From Brachybacterium tyrofermentans (lineage in GTDB: Bacteria > Actinomycetota > Actinomycetes > Actinomycetales > Dermabacteraceae), in the NCBI RefSeq assembly GCF_014897585.1, contig NZ_JABUXW010000002.1:124001-188000 (forward strand): DNA of 64,000 bases, given 5' to 3'. Both the position numbers and the translations under genes were made by a program. The notes under the pieces are model-generated. The model did not search any database, was not told the DNA's origin, and worked only from the letters and a program-made list of their open reading frames with translations. Within the stretch, counting starts at the first letter, position 1. Each line of letters starts with the position of its first letter. Shown piece after piece: positions 35,748 through 45,339 of the stretch.

Positions 35748-37136
35748 TCAGCGGGCGGCGGGGAGGCCGAAGGTCTGGAAGGCGATGCGACGCTCGATCG
35801 GATACGGCTCCCGCCCGGTGAGCGCGGCGAGGATCACGGAGGCGCGCAAGGTGCCGAAGCCGAGGTCAGGGGCGGTGACGCCGTGGGTGTGCTCCTCGCC
35901 GCCCAGCACATGGATCCGCTCCTCGCGGTCGACGGTGTAGTCGCGGGTGACGTCGAGCCGGCCCGCGTCGTCGTGGCGGATCCGGTCCCCGAGCGGTGCG
36001 AGCAGCTCCGTGGAGCGGGGCCGGTAGCCGGTCGCGGCGACCACGGCGCCGGTGCGATGCTCCGCGACCGAGCCCGTGAGCGGATGCTCGAGGTCCAGGA
36101 CGATCCGTCCGCTCCCGGAGTCCCTGCGGGCGGCGCGGACGGCGGCTCCCGTGAGCAGGCTCGAGGGCACCTCCCGGCCCCCGGCGGAGAGGCGGTAGAG
36201 GAGCTCGTGGATCTCGTCGATCAGGTCCGCGCTGATGCCCTTGTGCAGGGCACGCTGCTCCCGCGCCAGGCGGTCGCGCGTCCCCTCGGGAAGGGAGCGG
36301 TGCAGGTCGGTGTACTCCGGCGAGGTCATCTCGAGGGTGAGCTTCGTGTACTCCATGGGGAAGAACCGCGGGGAACGGGTCACCCAGTCCACCCGCAGCC
36401 CGTCGGCCCCGCCCTCCTGGAGCAGGTCCCGATAGATCTCTGCGGCGGACTGCCCGCTGCCCACCACCGTCACGGATCCGGCGGCGAGCAGCTCGTCCTT
36501 CCGCCGGAGGTAGTCGGCGCTGTGCAGCACGGGGGCTGGGGCCTCGTCTGCTGGAGCACCACCGGCCGGGCCGATCAGCTCGGCGAGGGGCGGCGGAAGG
36601 TGCGGCGCGGTGCCGACGGCGAGAGCCACGTGGCGGCCGCGCAGGTGCTCGCAGCCGATCACAGCCCCGGTTGCATCGAGCACGGCGGCCGTGACGAGCA
36701 GGTGATCGCCCTCCTCCTCCACGGCGACCACCCGACGCCGCCAGCGCAGGCAGTCCAGCTGTGCGGCGACCCAGCGGCAGTACTCGTCGTACTCGCTGCG
36801 CAGCGGGTAGAAGGATTCCCGGATGTAGAAGGGGTAGAGCCTGCCGGTCTGCTTGAGGAAGGCGAGGAAGGAGTAGGGCGAGGTGGGATCCGCCATCGTC
36901 ACGAGGTCCGCGAGGAAGGGGACCTGGAGGGTGGTGCCCTCGATCATCAGTCCCGGGTGCCAGGAGAACCTGTCGGCCTGGTCCAGGAACACGGCGTCGA
37001 CGTCCGGCAGCGGGTCGGCAAGCGCAGCCAGTCCCAGCCCGAAGGGGCCGATCCCGATGCCGATGAGGTCGTGGATCTCCTCGTCGTGCACCGCGGGTTC
37101 CGGGCTCTCCGCCTCCGGCGTGGCCCGGGCGCTCAT
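35748..37136 (-). CDS. L-lysine/cadaverine N-monooxygenase (DesB-like)
   Basis: A 462-residue flavin-dependent N-hydroxylating monooxygenase. FAD motif LIGIGIGPFGLGLAALAD, substrate-region FSWHPGLMIEGTTLQVPFLADLVTMADPTSPYSFLAFL, NADPH motif VTVVGSGQSAAEIYRDLL and C-terminal DLGFGTLRASVI. By context it hydroxylates cadaverine made by the decarboxylase upstream. Start overlaps the decarboxylase stop by four bases (ATGA). Confidence 0.92.
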   Translation of the reverse strand: MSARATPEAESPEPAVHDEEIHDLIGIGIGPFGLGLAALADPLPDVDAVFLDQADRFSWHPGLMIEGTTLQVPFLADLVTMADPTSPYSFLAFLKQTGRLYPFYIRESFYPLRSEYDEYCRWVAAQLDCLRWRRRVVAVEEEGDHLLVTAAVLDATGAVIGCEHLRGRHVALAVGTAPHLPPPLAELIGPAGGAPADEAPAPVLHSADYLRRKDELLAAGSVTVVGSGQSAAEIYRDLLQEGGADGLRVDWVTRSPRFFPMEYTKLTLEMTSPEYTDLHRSLPEGTRDRLAREQRALHKGISADLIDEIHELLYRLSAGGREVPSSLLTGAAVRAARRDSGSGRIVLDLEHPLTGSVAEHRTGAVVAATGYRPRSTELLAPLGDRIRHDDAGRLDVTRDYTVDREERIHVLGGEEHTHGVTAPDLGFGTLRASVILAALTGREPYPIERRIAFQTFGLPAAR

Positions 37137-38659
37137 CGGTCCACCCCGGTCGCGGCGAGGCGGGTGCCGGCGAGGAGTCCGCGACCTGTGGCCCGCACGA
37201 GGTCGAGCACGGCGGCGATGTCGGTGAGCGTGGCCTCGGGATTGAGCAGGGTGAGCTTCAGGTAGCAGACGCCGTCGATCGTCGTGCGCGCCACCATGGC
37301 CCGGCCCGATTGGAAGAGGATCCGGCGGATGAGCGGCTGCAGCTCGTCGACCCGTGCATCGTCCAGGCCTGCGGGCTGGAAGCGGAAGACCACCGTGCTG
37401 AGATCCGTCGTGCCGAGCACGTGCAGGTCCGGGTCGTCCTCGAGCAGGCCGCGGACCTCCGCAGCGAGGTCGCAGACCCGGTCCACCATCCGCCCCAGCT
37501 CATCGGGCCCCAGCGCGCGCAGAGTGGTCCACAGCTTCAATGCGTCGAAACGTCGCGTGGTCTGCAGCGACTTGTCGACCTGATTGGGCTCGGCGTCGGC
37601 GGAGGCGGCCTCGGCAGCGGGATTGAGGTAGTCGGCGTGATGCGCGGCCGCGGCGAGGTCGGCCGGATCGCGCACGATCAGAGCGCTCGAGGAGACGGGC
37701 TGGAAGTAGGTCTTGTGGAAGTCGACCGTCACGGAATCGGCGCGTTCGATGCCCGCCAGCAGCTGGCGACGGGTACCGGAGACGAGCAGTCCGCCGCCGT
37801 ACGCCGCGTCGACGTGCAGCCAGGCACCGTGCGTGCCGGTGGTGGCCGCGATCTCGGCGAGGGGATCGATCAGGCCCCGGTCGGTGGTCCCGGCGGTCGC
37901 GACGACGGCCATGACCGGCTCCCCGGACGCCTCGCAGCGGGTAAGGAGGACGTCCAGAGCGGTCGGGTCCATCCGGCCCTGCCCATCTGCGGCGACGATG
38001 CGCACGGCGTCCTCGGCGAGGCCGAGCAGCTCCGCGGAGCGGGAGACGGAGAAGTGGGCGGCCTCCGTGGTGAGAACACGCAGCCGGGGCAGGAGGTCCT
38101 CGCGGTCCGTCGTCGCCCTGCGCTCGGCGCGCCGTCGGGCGAGGAACAGCGCCTGGAGGTTCGACTGGGTGCCTCCCGAGGTGAACACGCCGTCCCCGGC
38201 GGCGAAGCCGATCCGGCGGCCGGTCCAGCGCACGAGTCGCTGCTCCATGAGGGTGGCGACGAGGGACTGGTCGTAGGTGTCCACGGAGGTGTTGATCGCC
38301 GCGAGCATCGCCTCGGCGGCGACCGCCGGCAGCACCACGGGACAGTTGAGGTGTGCCAGGTACGACGGGTGGTGGAACCAGACCGCGTGCTGGGCGTACA
38401 GCGCACCGGCCTCCTCCAGTGCGGCCGCGGCGCCGATCCCGGAGCCGTCCAGAGTCCGCTCCTCGACGAGTCTCTCCAACGCCGAGCGATCCGGTCCGAC
38501 GGAGGGAGCGCGCACTGCACGGACGTGACCGGCGATGTCGTCGACGACGTGGTGCAGGAGGTCGGCGTACGCATCGGCGGTCCGCGCAGTCAGCAGGGAT
38601 CCGACGCCTGGCGAGTCCGGGTCGTCCGTCTCGGTGGTGAGCGTGAGCAGCGAGTCCAT
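37133..38659 (-). CDS. Pyridoxal-dependent lysine decarboxylase (DesA-like)
   Basis: A 508-residue group II PLP decarboxylase. FHHPSYLAHLNCPVVLPAVAAEAMLAAIN, FTSGGTQSNLQALFLARR, AAHFSVSRSAELLG, WLHVDAAYGGGL and the PLP-lysine motif VDFHKTYFQPVSSSALIVRD are visible. As head of the operon with an N-hydroxylase and NIS synthetase it should make cadaverine from lysine. GGGAGG lies nine bases before ATG 38659, and an iron box lies upstream. Diaminobutyrate or aromatic decarboxylases share these motifs, so substrate rests on context. Confidence 0.9.
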   Translation of the reverse strand: MDSLLTLTTETDDPDSPGVGSLLTARTADAYADLLHHVVDDIAGHVRAVRAPSVGPDRSALERLVEERTLDGSGIGAAAALEEAGALYAQHAVWFHHPSYLAHLNCPVVLPAVAAEAMLAAINTSVDTYDQSLVATLMEQRLVRWTGRRIGFAAGDGVFTSGGTQSNLQALFLARRRAERRATTDREDLLPRLRVLTTEAAHFSVSRSAELLGLAEDAVRIVAADGQGRMDPTALDVLLTRCEASGEPVMAVVATAGTTDRGLIDPLAEIAATTGTHGAWLHVDAAYGGGLLVSGTRRQLLAGIERADSVTVDFHKTYFQPVSSSALIVRDPADLAAAAHHADYLNPAAEAASADAEPNQVDKSLQTTRRFDALKLWTTLRALGPDELGRMVDRVCDLAAEVRGLLEDDPDLHVLGTTDLSTVVFRFQPAGLDDARVDELQPLIRRILFQSGRAMVARTTIDGVCYLKLTLLNPEATLTDIAAVLDLVRATGRGLLAGTRLAATGVDR

Positions 38660-38706
38660 GGGCAGGTGCCTCCCGGGGTCGAGCGGATCCGGCGAACCCG
38701 CGTCAC

Positions 38707-38725
38707 TAAGGTTTGGCTACCCTAA
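38707..38725. promoter_or_regulatory. Iron box (DtxR/IdeR/DmdR operator) of the siderophore operon
   Basis: TAAGGTTTGGCTACCCTAA matches 16 of 19 positions of the actinobacterial iron-box consensus TTAGGTTAGGCTAACCTAA. It lies 48 bases upstream of the decarboxylase start. A TATTAG -10-like hexamer overlaps its distal end. Fe(II)-loaded repressor should therefore block the operon. Confidence 0.85.
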
Positions 38726-39014
38726 TAACGCAACGCTCGCGGCGCGCAAATCAGATGGGGTCCGCATGAGAAGCGCCACGAGAGCCCGAGACCGGACAAA
38801 AGCCGTGGACAGCGAAGGTGCCGATGTGCAGAGCGCCTCGGCGGGCTCGACCATCACGTCGACGGGCGCATCTCACAGGCTTTCTACGGTGTTGCCTCGT
38901 GGACAGGCTTTTCACGCTGATCACGGGCAACGACAGAACAGCGCGGGTCCCCTGCCCGGACCGCGTCGGACACCCTGAGGACGCGCTCACCGGTCCCCGA
39001 CACCTGCCCGTCCG
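38726..39014. other. Intergenic region without recognised gene
   Basis: The rest of the 355-base gap between the siderophore operon and the DinB-like gene. Short open frames exist but none has a start signal or recognisable product, and I see no RNA gene or strong repeat. Confidence 0.4.
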
Positions 39015-39551
39015 TCACGGCGGATCGTTGCCGACCAGTCCGTCGATCGCTTCTCGGATCACCGAGATCTGGCCCGAGTGCAGGAGGTTCTCCTCGAGGA
39101 TGTCCACCAGTCGACGACGACGCTTCACGATGTACCCGGGGTCGCTGTGCAGCTCCGTCTCGAGCCCGCCGTCCGCGACCAGACGGCTCCACTCCTTCCG
39201 GCATCGCCCGATCGTCGAGTACCAGAGGTCGTACAGCTCCTCCGGGCGGAGGGCGATCGCCTCGTCCCACTCGGCTCCGTCGGAGTGCTCGGCGCCGTCC
39301 GGGCCGGGGACCGGGGGCCCGGCGGGCCGCTCGGCCGCGAGCGCCGTCCAGCTCTCCTCGACCTTCGCCAGGTGCAGGATCGTCCCGGCGACCGTCAGCG
39401 TCGAGGGCGCGTGCCGGCGCCGCAGCTGCTCGGCGTCGAGTCCTCCGGTCTTCCAGGCGAACTGCCGGTGCACACGGTCCAGGGCGAACAGGAGCATCTC
39501 GCCCTCGTCGCCCCGCAGGCAGTCCTCGAACGGGATGTCGGTGTAGTCCAT
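39015..39551 (-). CDS. DinB-like (DUF664) family protein
   Basis: A 178-residue four-helix-bundle protein. The segment WKTGGLDAEQLRRRHAPSTLTVAGTILHLAKVEESW carries the first metal-binding histidine (H60-like, GTILHLAKVE), and the C-terminal RLVDILEENLLHSGQISVIREAIDGLVG the last, as in DUF664/DinB-2 and mycothiol-dependent transferases. Function is unknown beyond a likely metal-dependent thiol or small-molecule transferase. A TACGGT -10 ends six bases before the ATG, and there is no Shine-Dalgarno. Confidence 0.82.
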   Translation of the reverse strand: MDYTDIPFEDCLRGDEGEMLLFALDRVHRQFAWKTGGLDAEQLRRRHAPSTLTVAGTILHLAKVEESWTALAAERPAGPPVPGPDGAEHSDGAEWDEAIALRPEELYDLWYSTIGRCRKEWSRLVADGGLETELHSDPGYIVKRRRRLVDILEENLLHSGQISVIREAIDGLVGNDPP

Positions 39552-39557
39552 GTCAGG

Positions 39558-39563
39558 ACCGTA
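39558..39563 (-). promoter_or_regulatory. -10 element of a leaderless promoter (DinB-like gene)
   Basis: TACGGT ends six bases before the ATG at 39551. Confidence 0.45.
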
Positions 39564-39645
39564 GACCCGCCTCCCGGTGAGGACCAGGGTGAGGACCGGC
39601 GCGAGCTCGACGTCCCGGGCACCGCCGGAGACCGGGCCCCGGACG

Positions 39646-39706
39646 CACGACGGTCGGATCCCGAGCCCGGGGCGATGCCCCGGACCGGAATCCGACCGGT
39701 GTCGTG
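39646..39706 (-). terminator. Long imperfect hairpin after gatB
   Basis: A 61-base imperfect palindrome begins 22 bases after the gatB stop: outer CACGAC/GTCGTG, middle GGTCGGAT/ATCCGACC and inner GCCCCGG/CCGGGGC around a 3-base loop. The only strong structure in the gap. Confidence 0.65.
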
Positions 39707-39728
39707 CTGTCCAGCGGTGGCCTGCAGA

Positions 39729-41243
39729 TCAGCCGGTGACGCCGAGCTTCTCCATGATGATCTCGCGCACGCGGCCGGCGTCGGCCTGACCGCGGGTGGC
39801 CTTCATGATCGGGCCGATGAGCGCGCCGATGGCCTGGACCTTGCCGCCCTGGATCTTGGCGACCACGTCGGGGTTGTCGGCGATGGCCTGATCGACGGCG
39901 CCGGTGAGCACCGAGTCGTCGGAGACGACCGCGAGGCCCTCCTTCTCGACGATCGCGGCCGGGTCGCCCTCACCCGCGAGGACCTTGGTGAGGACCTGCT
40001 TGGCGATCTTGTCGTTGATCTTCTTCCCGTCGACCAGACCCTGCAGCTCGGCGATCTGGGCCGGGGTGACGGCCAGCTCGTGCAGCTCGGACTCCTGCTC
40101 GCGCGCGACACGGGCCAGCTCGCCCATCCACCACTTGCGGGCGCTCTGCGCGCTCGCTCCGGCGGCGACGGTCGACTCGATCAGATCCAGGGCGTCGGCG
40201 TTGATGACGTCACGCATCTCGAGGTCGGTGAACCCCCAGTCGCCGAGCAGACGGCGTCGGCGGGCGGCGGGCAGCTCCGGAAGGCTGGTGCGGATCTCCT
40301 CGACCCACTCCCGGCTCGGGGCCACCGGCACCAGATCGGGCTCGGGGAAGTAGCGGTAATCCTCTGCGTCGGACTTCGGACGACCTGAAGAGGTGCCGCC
40401 GGTGTCCTCGTGGAAGTGGCGGGTCTCCTGGATGATCTTCTGCCCGGCGTCGAGCACGCCCGCCTGGCGGGAGATCTCGTAGCGGACCGTGCGCTCGATC
40501 GAACGGAACGAGTTCACGTTCTTCGTCTCGGTGCGGGTGCCCAACTCCGCCTCGGGGTTCGCCCGCAGCGACACGTTGATGTCGGCGCGCACGTTGCCAC
40601 GCTCCATCTTCGCCTCGGAGATCTCCAGAGCCCGGAAGATGTCGCGCAGGGTGCGCACGTAGGCCGCGGCGACCTCGGGGGCGCGCCCCTTCGTGTTCGG
40701 GATCGGCTTGGTGACGATCTCGACCAGCGGCACGCCGGCGCGGTTGTAGTCCACCTGCGAGTGGGTCGCGCCGTGGATGCGTCCGGTGGACCCGCCGACG
40801 TGGGTGTTCTTGCCGGCGTCCTCCTCCATGTGGGCGCGCTCGATCTCCACGCGGATGATCTCGCCGTCCTCCAGCTCGACGTCGACCCAGCCCTCATAGG
40901 CGATCGGCTCGTCGTACTGGGAGGTCTGGAAGTTCTTCGTGAGGTCCGGGTAGAAGTACTGCTTGCGCGAGAACCGGCAGGTCTCGGCGATCGAGCAGTT
41001 CAGCGCCAGACCGATCTTGATCGCGAACTCGACGGCCTTGTGGTTCACGACCGGCAGCGCGCCGGGCAGGCCCAGCGACGTGGGGGTGATCGCCGTGTTC
41101 GGCTCGGCCGCGAAGATGTTCGGCGCACCGTCGAACATCTTGGTGGCGGTGCCCAGCTCGACGTGGACCTCGATGCCGAGCACGGGGTCGAAGCGCGAGA
41201 TGGCCTCGTCGTAGTCGACGAGATCGATGGTCGATGCAGTCAT
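39729..41243 (-). CDS. gatB: Asp-tRNA(Asn)/Glu-tRNA(Gln) amidotransferase subunit B
   Basis: A 504-residue GatB. It contains [25 protein letters not shown], the kinase-like active-site region [20 protein letters not shown] and [50 protein letters not shown] and the C-terminal YqeY-like tail ([29 protein letters not shown]). It phosphorylates Glu/Asp-tRNA for transamidation with ammonia from GatA. ATG overlaps the gatA stop by one base (TGATG). Confidence 0.97.
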   Translation of the reverse strand: MTASTIDLVDYDEAISRFDPVLGIEVHVELGTATKMFDGAPNIFAAEPNTAITPTSLGLPGALPVVNHKAVEFAIKIGLALNCSIAETCRFSRKQYFYPDLTKNFQTSQYDEPIAYEGWVDVELEDGEIIRVEIERAHMEEDAGKNTHVGGSTGRIHGATHSQVDYNRAGVPLVEIVTKPIPNTKGRAPEVAAAYVRTLRDIFRALEISEAKMERGNVRADINVSLRANPEAELGTRTETKNVNSFRSIERTVRYEISRQAGVLDAGQKIIQETRHFHEDTGGTSSGRPKSDAEDYRYFPEPDLVPVAPSREWVEEIRTSLPELPAARRRRLLGDWGFTDLEMRDVINADALDLIESTVAAGASAQSARKWWMGELARVAREQESELHELAVTPAQIAELQGLVDGKKINDKIAKQVLTKVLAGEGDPAAIVEKEGLAVVSDDSVLTGAVDQAIADNPDVVAKIQGGKVQAIGALIGPIMKATRGQADAGRVREIIMEKLGVTG

Positions 41244-42763
41244 CACTTCGCTCCGTTCATGAGCTCGGGCGCCTTGGCCAACAGCGGGCCGCCCCAGGAG
41301 TCCTCGAGCAGTGCCTCCAGGGCGCCGCCCACGCGGTACAGGCGCTCGTCGGCCCGGGCCGGGGCGAGGAACTGGATGCCGGCGGGCAGGCCGTCCTCGG
41401 CGAGGCCGCTGGGGATCGAGATGCCCGGGGTGCCGGCGAGGTTGGCGGGGATGGTGGCGATGTCGTTCATGTACATCGCCATCGGGTCGTCGACCTTCTC
41501 GCCGAGGCGGAAGGCGACGGTCGGGGAGGTCGGCGAGGCGAGCACGTCGACCTGCTCGAAGGCGGCGGCGAAGTCGCGCTGCACGAGCGTGCGCACCTTC
41601 TGGGCGCTGCCGTAGTAGGCGTCGAAGTACCCGGCGGACAGGGCGTAGGTGCCCAGCAGGATGCGGCGCTTGACCTCGTCGCCGAAGCCGGCCCCACGGG
41701 TCGCCTTCATGACGTTCTCGGCGGTGGGGTGGTCCTCGGGGACCACGCGCAGGCCGAAGCGCATGCCGTCGAACTTCGCGAGGTTCGAGGAGGCCTCCGA
41801 GGGCATGATCAGGTAGTACGCGCCCAGCGCATACCGGAAGTTCGGGCACTTCACGCGCACGATCTCCGCGCCCGCGCGCTCGAGCTGCTCGAGCGACTCG
41901 GTGAAGCGGGCCTGCACCTCGGGGGCGAAGCCTTCGCCCTCGAGCTCCTCGATGACGCCCACGCGCAGACCCTTGACGTCCTTGCTCCGTGCGGCTGCGG
42001 CGAAGGCGCCGACGGGGTCCGTGAGAGAGGTCGAGTCATGCGGATCGTGACCGGCGATGAGTTCGTGCAGCAGCGCCGAGTCCTCGACGGTGCGGGTCAC
42101 GGGGCCGGCCTGGTCCAGCGAGCTGGCCATGGCGATCAGCCCGTAGCGGGAGACGGAGCCGTAGGTGGGCTTCACGCCCACGGTGCCCGTGACGGCGCCC
42201 GGCTGACGGATCGAACCACCGGTGTCGGTGCCGATCGCGAGCGGGGCCTCGTAGGCGCCCACGGCCGCGGCGGAGCCGCCGCCGGAGCCGCCGGGGATCC
42301 GGTCGCGGTCCCAAGGGTTGCGGGTGGGTCCGTAGGCGCTGGTCTCCGTCGAGGAGCCCATCGCGAACTCGTCCATGTTGGTCTTGCCGAGGATCGGCAG
42401 GCCTGCCGTGCGCAGCGCGCTGACCAGGGTGGCGTCGTAGGGCGGGATCCAGCCCTCGAGGATCCTGGAGCCCGCGGTGGTGGGCTGGCCCTGCGTGACC
42501 ACGACGTCCTTGACGGCGATGGGCACACCGGCGAGGCCGTGCAGCTCCTCGCCCGCGGCGCGGCGGGAGTCGACCTCGCGGGCGGTGCTCAGCGCCTCCT
42601 CGGTGTTGACGTGGAGGAAGGCGTTCAGGTCGTCGTCGACCGCGGTGATGCGGTCGAGGTGGGCGCGGGTGAGCTCCTCGGAGGAGATCTCACCGGCGAC
42701 CAGCGCGGCGGCCTGAGCGGCGGCGCTGGTCCGGATGATGTCGTGCTGAGTGGCGTCGGTCAT
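41243..42763 (-). CDS. gatA: Asp/Glu-tRNA amidotransferase subunit A
   Basis: A 506-residue amidase-signature glutaminase subunit. The Ser-cisSer-Lys triad is visible: lysine in [12 protein letters not shown], serines in [13 protein letters not shown] and [13 protein letters not shown]. It delivers ammonia to GatB. GGAG lies seven bases before ATG 42763. Follows gatC by four bases. Confidence 0.97.
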   Translation of the reverse strand: MTDATQHDIIRTSAAAQAAALVAGEISSEELTRAHLDRITAVDDDLNAFLHVNTEEALSTAREVDSRRAAGEELHGLAGVPIAVKDVVVTQGQPTTAGSRILEGWIPPYDATLVSALRTAGLPILGKTNMDEFAMGSSTETSAYGPTRNPWDRDRIPGGSGGGSAAAVGAYEAPLAIGTDTGGSIRQPGAVTGTVGVKPTYGSVSRYGLIAMASSLDQAGPVTRTVEDSALLHELIAGHDPHDSTSLTDPVGAFAAAARSKDVKGLRVGVIEELEGEGFAPEVQARFTESLEQLERAGAEIVRVKCPNFRYALGAYYLIMPSEASSNLAKFDGMRFGLRVVPEDHPTAENVMKATRGAGFGDEVKRRILLGTYALSAGYFDAYYGSAQKVRTLVQRDFAAAFEQVDVLASPTSPTVAFRLGEKVDDPMAMYMNDIATIPANLAGTPGISIPSGLAEDGLPAGIQFLAPARADERLYRVGGALEALLEDSWGGPLLAKAPELMNGAK

Positions 42764-42767
42764 CGAT

Positions 42768-43073
42768 TCACTCCTCTCCCAGGATCTGCGGGACGGCGAA
42801 ACGGCCGTCCTGCGCCTCAGGAGCGCCGGCGAGCGCCTGCTCCTGGGTCAGGGTGGTCTCGACGACGTCCTCACGGAAGACGTTCGTCATGGCAATGGGG
42901 TGGGACGTCGCGGGTACATCCTCGGTGGCGACCTCGGACACGGAGGCGACAGCGTCCATGATGGAGTCGAACTCGCCGGCGAAGCGGTCGATCTCCTCAT
43001 CGGTGAGCTGGATCCGTGCGAGGTCGGCGAGGCGTGCGACGTCATCTCGTCCGATCGAAGGCATGTGGCTCAT
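42768..43073 (-). CDS. gatC: Asp/Glu-tRNA amidotransferase subunit C
   Basis: A 101-residue GatC, a small scaffold wrapping GatA and Gat[37 protein letters not shown] and the C-terminal [10 protein letters not shown] are typical. ATG 43073 starts one base after the stop of the acetyltransferase gene, suggesting translational reinitiation; ATG 43064 is an alternative. Confidence 0.95.
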   Translation of the reverse strand: MSHMPSIGRDDVARLADLARIQLTDEEIDRFAGEFDSIMDAVASVSEVATEDVPATSHPIAMTNVFREDVVETTLTQEQALAGAPEAQDGRFAVPQILGEE

Positions 43074-43074
43074 T

Positions 43075-43986
43075 CTAGGCGCGGTCCGCGGGCAGGGCGC
43101 CCACCCGGTAGTGATACGCGCCGCGGGAGGCGAACCCGAGGCGCCGATACAGGGTCGACGCCGCAGCGTTGTCCTTCTCGACCTCGAGCAGCGCGAGGCT
43201 CGCACCCTGGACGGCGGCGATCGCCAGCAGGGTCCGGGACACGGCCCGGCCGAGGCCCTCACGGCGGCGGCGCGGGTGCACCGCGATCATGTTCAGCACC
43301 GCGGCGGTCCCCTTCCCCGCCTCCACGAGCGCGGCGCGGCCGACGGCGATCGGTGCCCCGGCGGCGAGGCCGTCGCCTCCTCCCTCCGCGTCGGCCCCGT
43401 CGGACCGCAGGACGACCTGCACCGAGGGGGTGCCGGCGAGGATGTCGTGCATCGTCGCGCGGGCGTCGTCCCCCTCGCGCGGGGCGAGGGACCAGGCGGC
43501 GTCGAACCAGTCCTCGTCCAGCTCCCCGGTACGGATCTCGGCCGAGGGATGCGGGACGGCGGAGAGGGAACCTGTCAGCGGGAGCTCGAGGAGCTCGCTG
43601 TGCCCGGTGCTGCCGTATCCGCGTGCGGCGAGCAGGTCATCGAGCTGGGCGGGGCCGTGGACGTCGAGGATGCGGAAGCACGCCCGCTCCCCCGTCATCG
43701 CGACGAGCCCCTCGATCCGTTCGACCGCCGCGAGGAGGGCGTCGTCCGTCGACGGCGCGTCCACCGCGACCGCGCTGTTGGCGCGGCGGGTGACGCCCCG
43801 GGAGCGCAGCAGGGCGAAGCCGTCCACATCGAGTCGCTGCACGGGCCTCCAGCCGGCGATCAGCGCCTCGACGAGGCGATAGCCGCTCAGGGGCCGGGAG
43901 GCCCCCGCCCCGGAGGATCGCGCTGCGGATCCCTTCGAGGAGCGGGACGGGGAACGGGACGGGGTGCTGCGTCGGGATGGGCTCAC
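43075..43986 (-). CDS. GNAT family N-acetyltransferase
   Basis: A 303-residue protein with a C-terminal GNAT domain: VLNMIAVHPRRRREGLGRAVSRTLL is the acetyl-CoA binding loop, LALLEVEKDNAAASTLYRRLGFASRGAYHYR the final strands. The N-terminal half (PLSGYRLVEALIAGWRPVQRLDVDGFALLRSRGVTRRANS) resembles the first of two tandem GNAT-like folds. The GTG at 43986 is chosen because a TACGAT -10 ends seven bases upstream; frames open to 44415 run over the divergent gene. Substrate unknown. First gene of the gatCAB transcription unit. Confidence 0.8.
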   Translation of the reverse strand: MSPSRRSTPSRSPSRSSKGSAARSSGAGASRPLSGYRLVEALIAGWRPVQRLDVDGFALLRSRGVTRRANSAVAVDAPSTDDALLAAVERIEGLVAMTGERACFRILDVHGPAQLDDLLAARGYGSTGHSELLELPLTGSLSAVPHPSAEIRTGELDEDWFDAAWSLAPREGDDARATMHDILAGTPSVQVVLRSDGADAEGGGDGLAAGAPIAVGRAALVEAGKGTAAVLNMIAVHPRRRREGLGRAVSRTLLAIAAVQGASLALLEVEKDNAAASTLYRRLGFASRGAYHYRVGALPADRA

Positions 43987-43993
43987 CCGGTCG

Positions 43994-43999
43994 ATCGTA
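43994..43999 (-). promoter_or_regulatory. -10 element of a leaderless promoter (GNAT-gatCAB)
   Basis: TACGAT ends seven bases before GTG 43986. This is the only promoter candidate seen upstream of gatCAB. Confidence 0.42.
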
Positions 44000-44084
44000 G
44001 CGACCGCCCCGGTAGACTTCCGCCCACCAGAAGAGGTCCCTGACACCGAGCCGCACAGGGACGATCCCAACGGAAGGTGCCGCC

Positions 44085-44330
44085 ATGTCCGTAGACCCGA
44101 ACATCGACTATCACGCCCACGATCCCGAGGACGACGACGCACGCTCTGATGATCCGGTGCTCCGCGAGGCGCAGGAGCTCGAGGAGAAGATGCGTCGCGC
44201 CCTGGCCACGAAGGAGGACCCGCTGCGTGACGACGAGTCCACCTCGGCGCGGCTGCGCCGTCTGGAGGAGGAGGGCGCAGGGACGGGAGCGGACGAGGAC
44301 GCCCACCACGGGGAGACCCCCGCCTCCTGA
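44085..44330 (+). CDS. Hypothetical acidic 81-residue protein
   Basis: A small, strongly acidic, hydrophilic protein (MSVDPNIDYHAHDPEDDDARSDDPVLREAQELEEKMRRALATKED...) with a predicted central helix. No domain recognised. GGAAGG lies seven bases before the ATG and codon use is normal for the genome, so it is probably real. Divergent from the GNAT gene. Confidence 0.65.
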   Translation: MSVDPNIDYHAHDPEDDDARSDDPVLREAQELEEKMRRALATKEDPLRDDESTSARLRRLEEEGAGTGADEDAHHGETPAS

Positions 44331-44346
44331 TCGACCGCTCTCCGAT

Positions 44347-44418
44347 CCCGTGCCCCCGGTCAGGCGGTCCCGGGCGGGCGCTCCGTGGCGCAGGGGACCG
44401 GCCGGTTCCGGGCACGGG
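44347..44418. terminator. Possible long-loop terminator
   Basis: CCCGTGCCC and GGGCACGGG pair across a 54-base GC-rich loop between convergent genes. Weak because of the large loop. Confidence 0.25.
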
Positions 44419-44421
44419 TGC

Positions 44422-45339
44422 TCATCGTCGGGGATCCGGCGGCGGCATCAGCAGGAACGGCAGGTAGAGCACGCCCCAGAGGTTGTAGGGGAAGGTGATG
44501 CGCATGATCGCCTTGATCCCCCAGTGCATCGAGAAGGCGCCTGCGGAGAACAGCCACCCCAGCCGGCGGTCGAGCACAGCCAGCGGCGCCCCGACCTCGA
44601 CGATCAGGGAGACCAGGGCCATCGCGGTGAACAGGTGCCGATACGGGTAGAGGCGTCGGGCGAGGGGTGAGCCCTGCTCCCCCAGCATCTCCTTGCGCAG
44701 GGCGTCGAAGGCGATCTGACCGCGCATGGTGGCACCGTCGACCCACGACGCTCCGGCGCCGCCGGTGAACTTGGCGATGCCTGCGAGCAGATAGGTCACA
44801 GCGACCGCGGAGTTCATCACCGTCGGCGTCGCCCCGTACATCCAGGAGCGCCGCGAAGGCAGCAGGGTCCGGTCCCTCACCAGCGCGTCGAGGCTGAGCG
44901 CATCCGCCGCCGGCGCCGCCCCGAGCACCATCGTGTGCAGCACCATGGTGTTCTCGTGGTGGAAGACCATCGACCACGAGTTGCGGTACGAGAAGTTCCA
45001 GGTCTGCAGGGCGGAATGCAGAGGGCCCACCACCCGGTGGGCGACCCCCGCGGTGAACAGCGCACCGGTGACCAGGGAGGCGTCGACGAGCCGGTCGGCG
45101 ATGACCGGTGGCAGGGGCGTGCGCAGGATCCGCGCCGGTCCGACGGGATCGAAGCTCGCCGCATCGGTGCGGTGCACCCCGTAGTAGAGCTTCCGACGGC
45201 GGCCGACATGCCAGAGGTGGTAGCCGCCGACGGCGATCCGCAGCATGGCCGGGGTCGAGGCCCCAGCGGTCGGGGCCAGATGCCGTCGGGCCGTGGAGGC
45301 GATCTCGCGCAGGGCGCCGGTGAGGCGGTTGACGCTCAT
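44422..45339 (-). CDS. HTTM domain membrane protein
   Basis: A 305-residue integral membrane protein with several hydrophobic segments. LRIAVGGYHLWHVGRRRKLYYGVHRTD, YRNSWSMVFHHENTMVLHTMVLGAAPAADALSLDAL and TPTVMNSAVAVTYLLAGIAKFTGGAGASWVDGATMRG match the horizontally transferred transmembrane (HTTM) domain, a relative of vitamin K-dependent gamma-carboxylases. Bacterial members have no established reaction. Overlaps the 3' end of the gene at 45336 by four bases. Confidence 0.82.
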   Translation of the reverse strand: MSVNRLTGALREIASTARRHLAPTAGASTPAMLRIAVGGYHLWHVGRRRKLYYGVHRTDAASFDPVGPARILRTPLPPVIADRLVDASLVTGALFTAGVAHRVVGPLHSALQTWNFSYRNSWSMVFHHENTMVLHTMVLGAAPAADALSLDALVRDRTLLPSRRSWMYGATPTVMNSAVAVTYLLAGIAKFTGGAGASWVDGATMRGQIAFDALRKEMLGEQGSPLARRLYPYRHLFTAMALVSLIVEVGAPLAVLDRRLGWLFSAGAFSMHWGIKAIMRITFPYNLWGVLYLPFLLMPPPDPRR

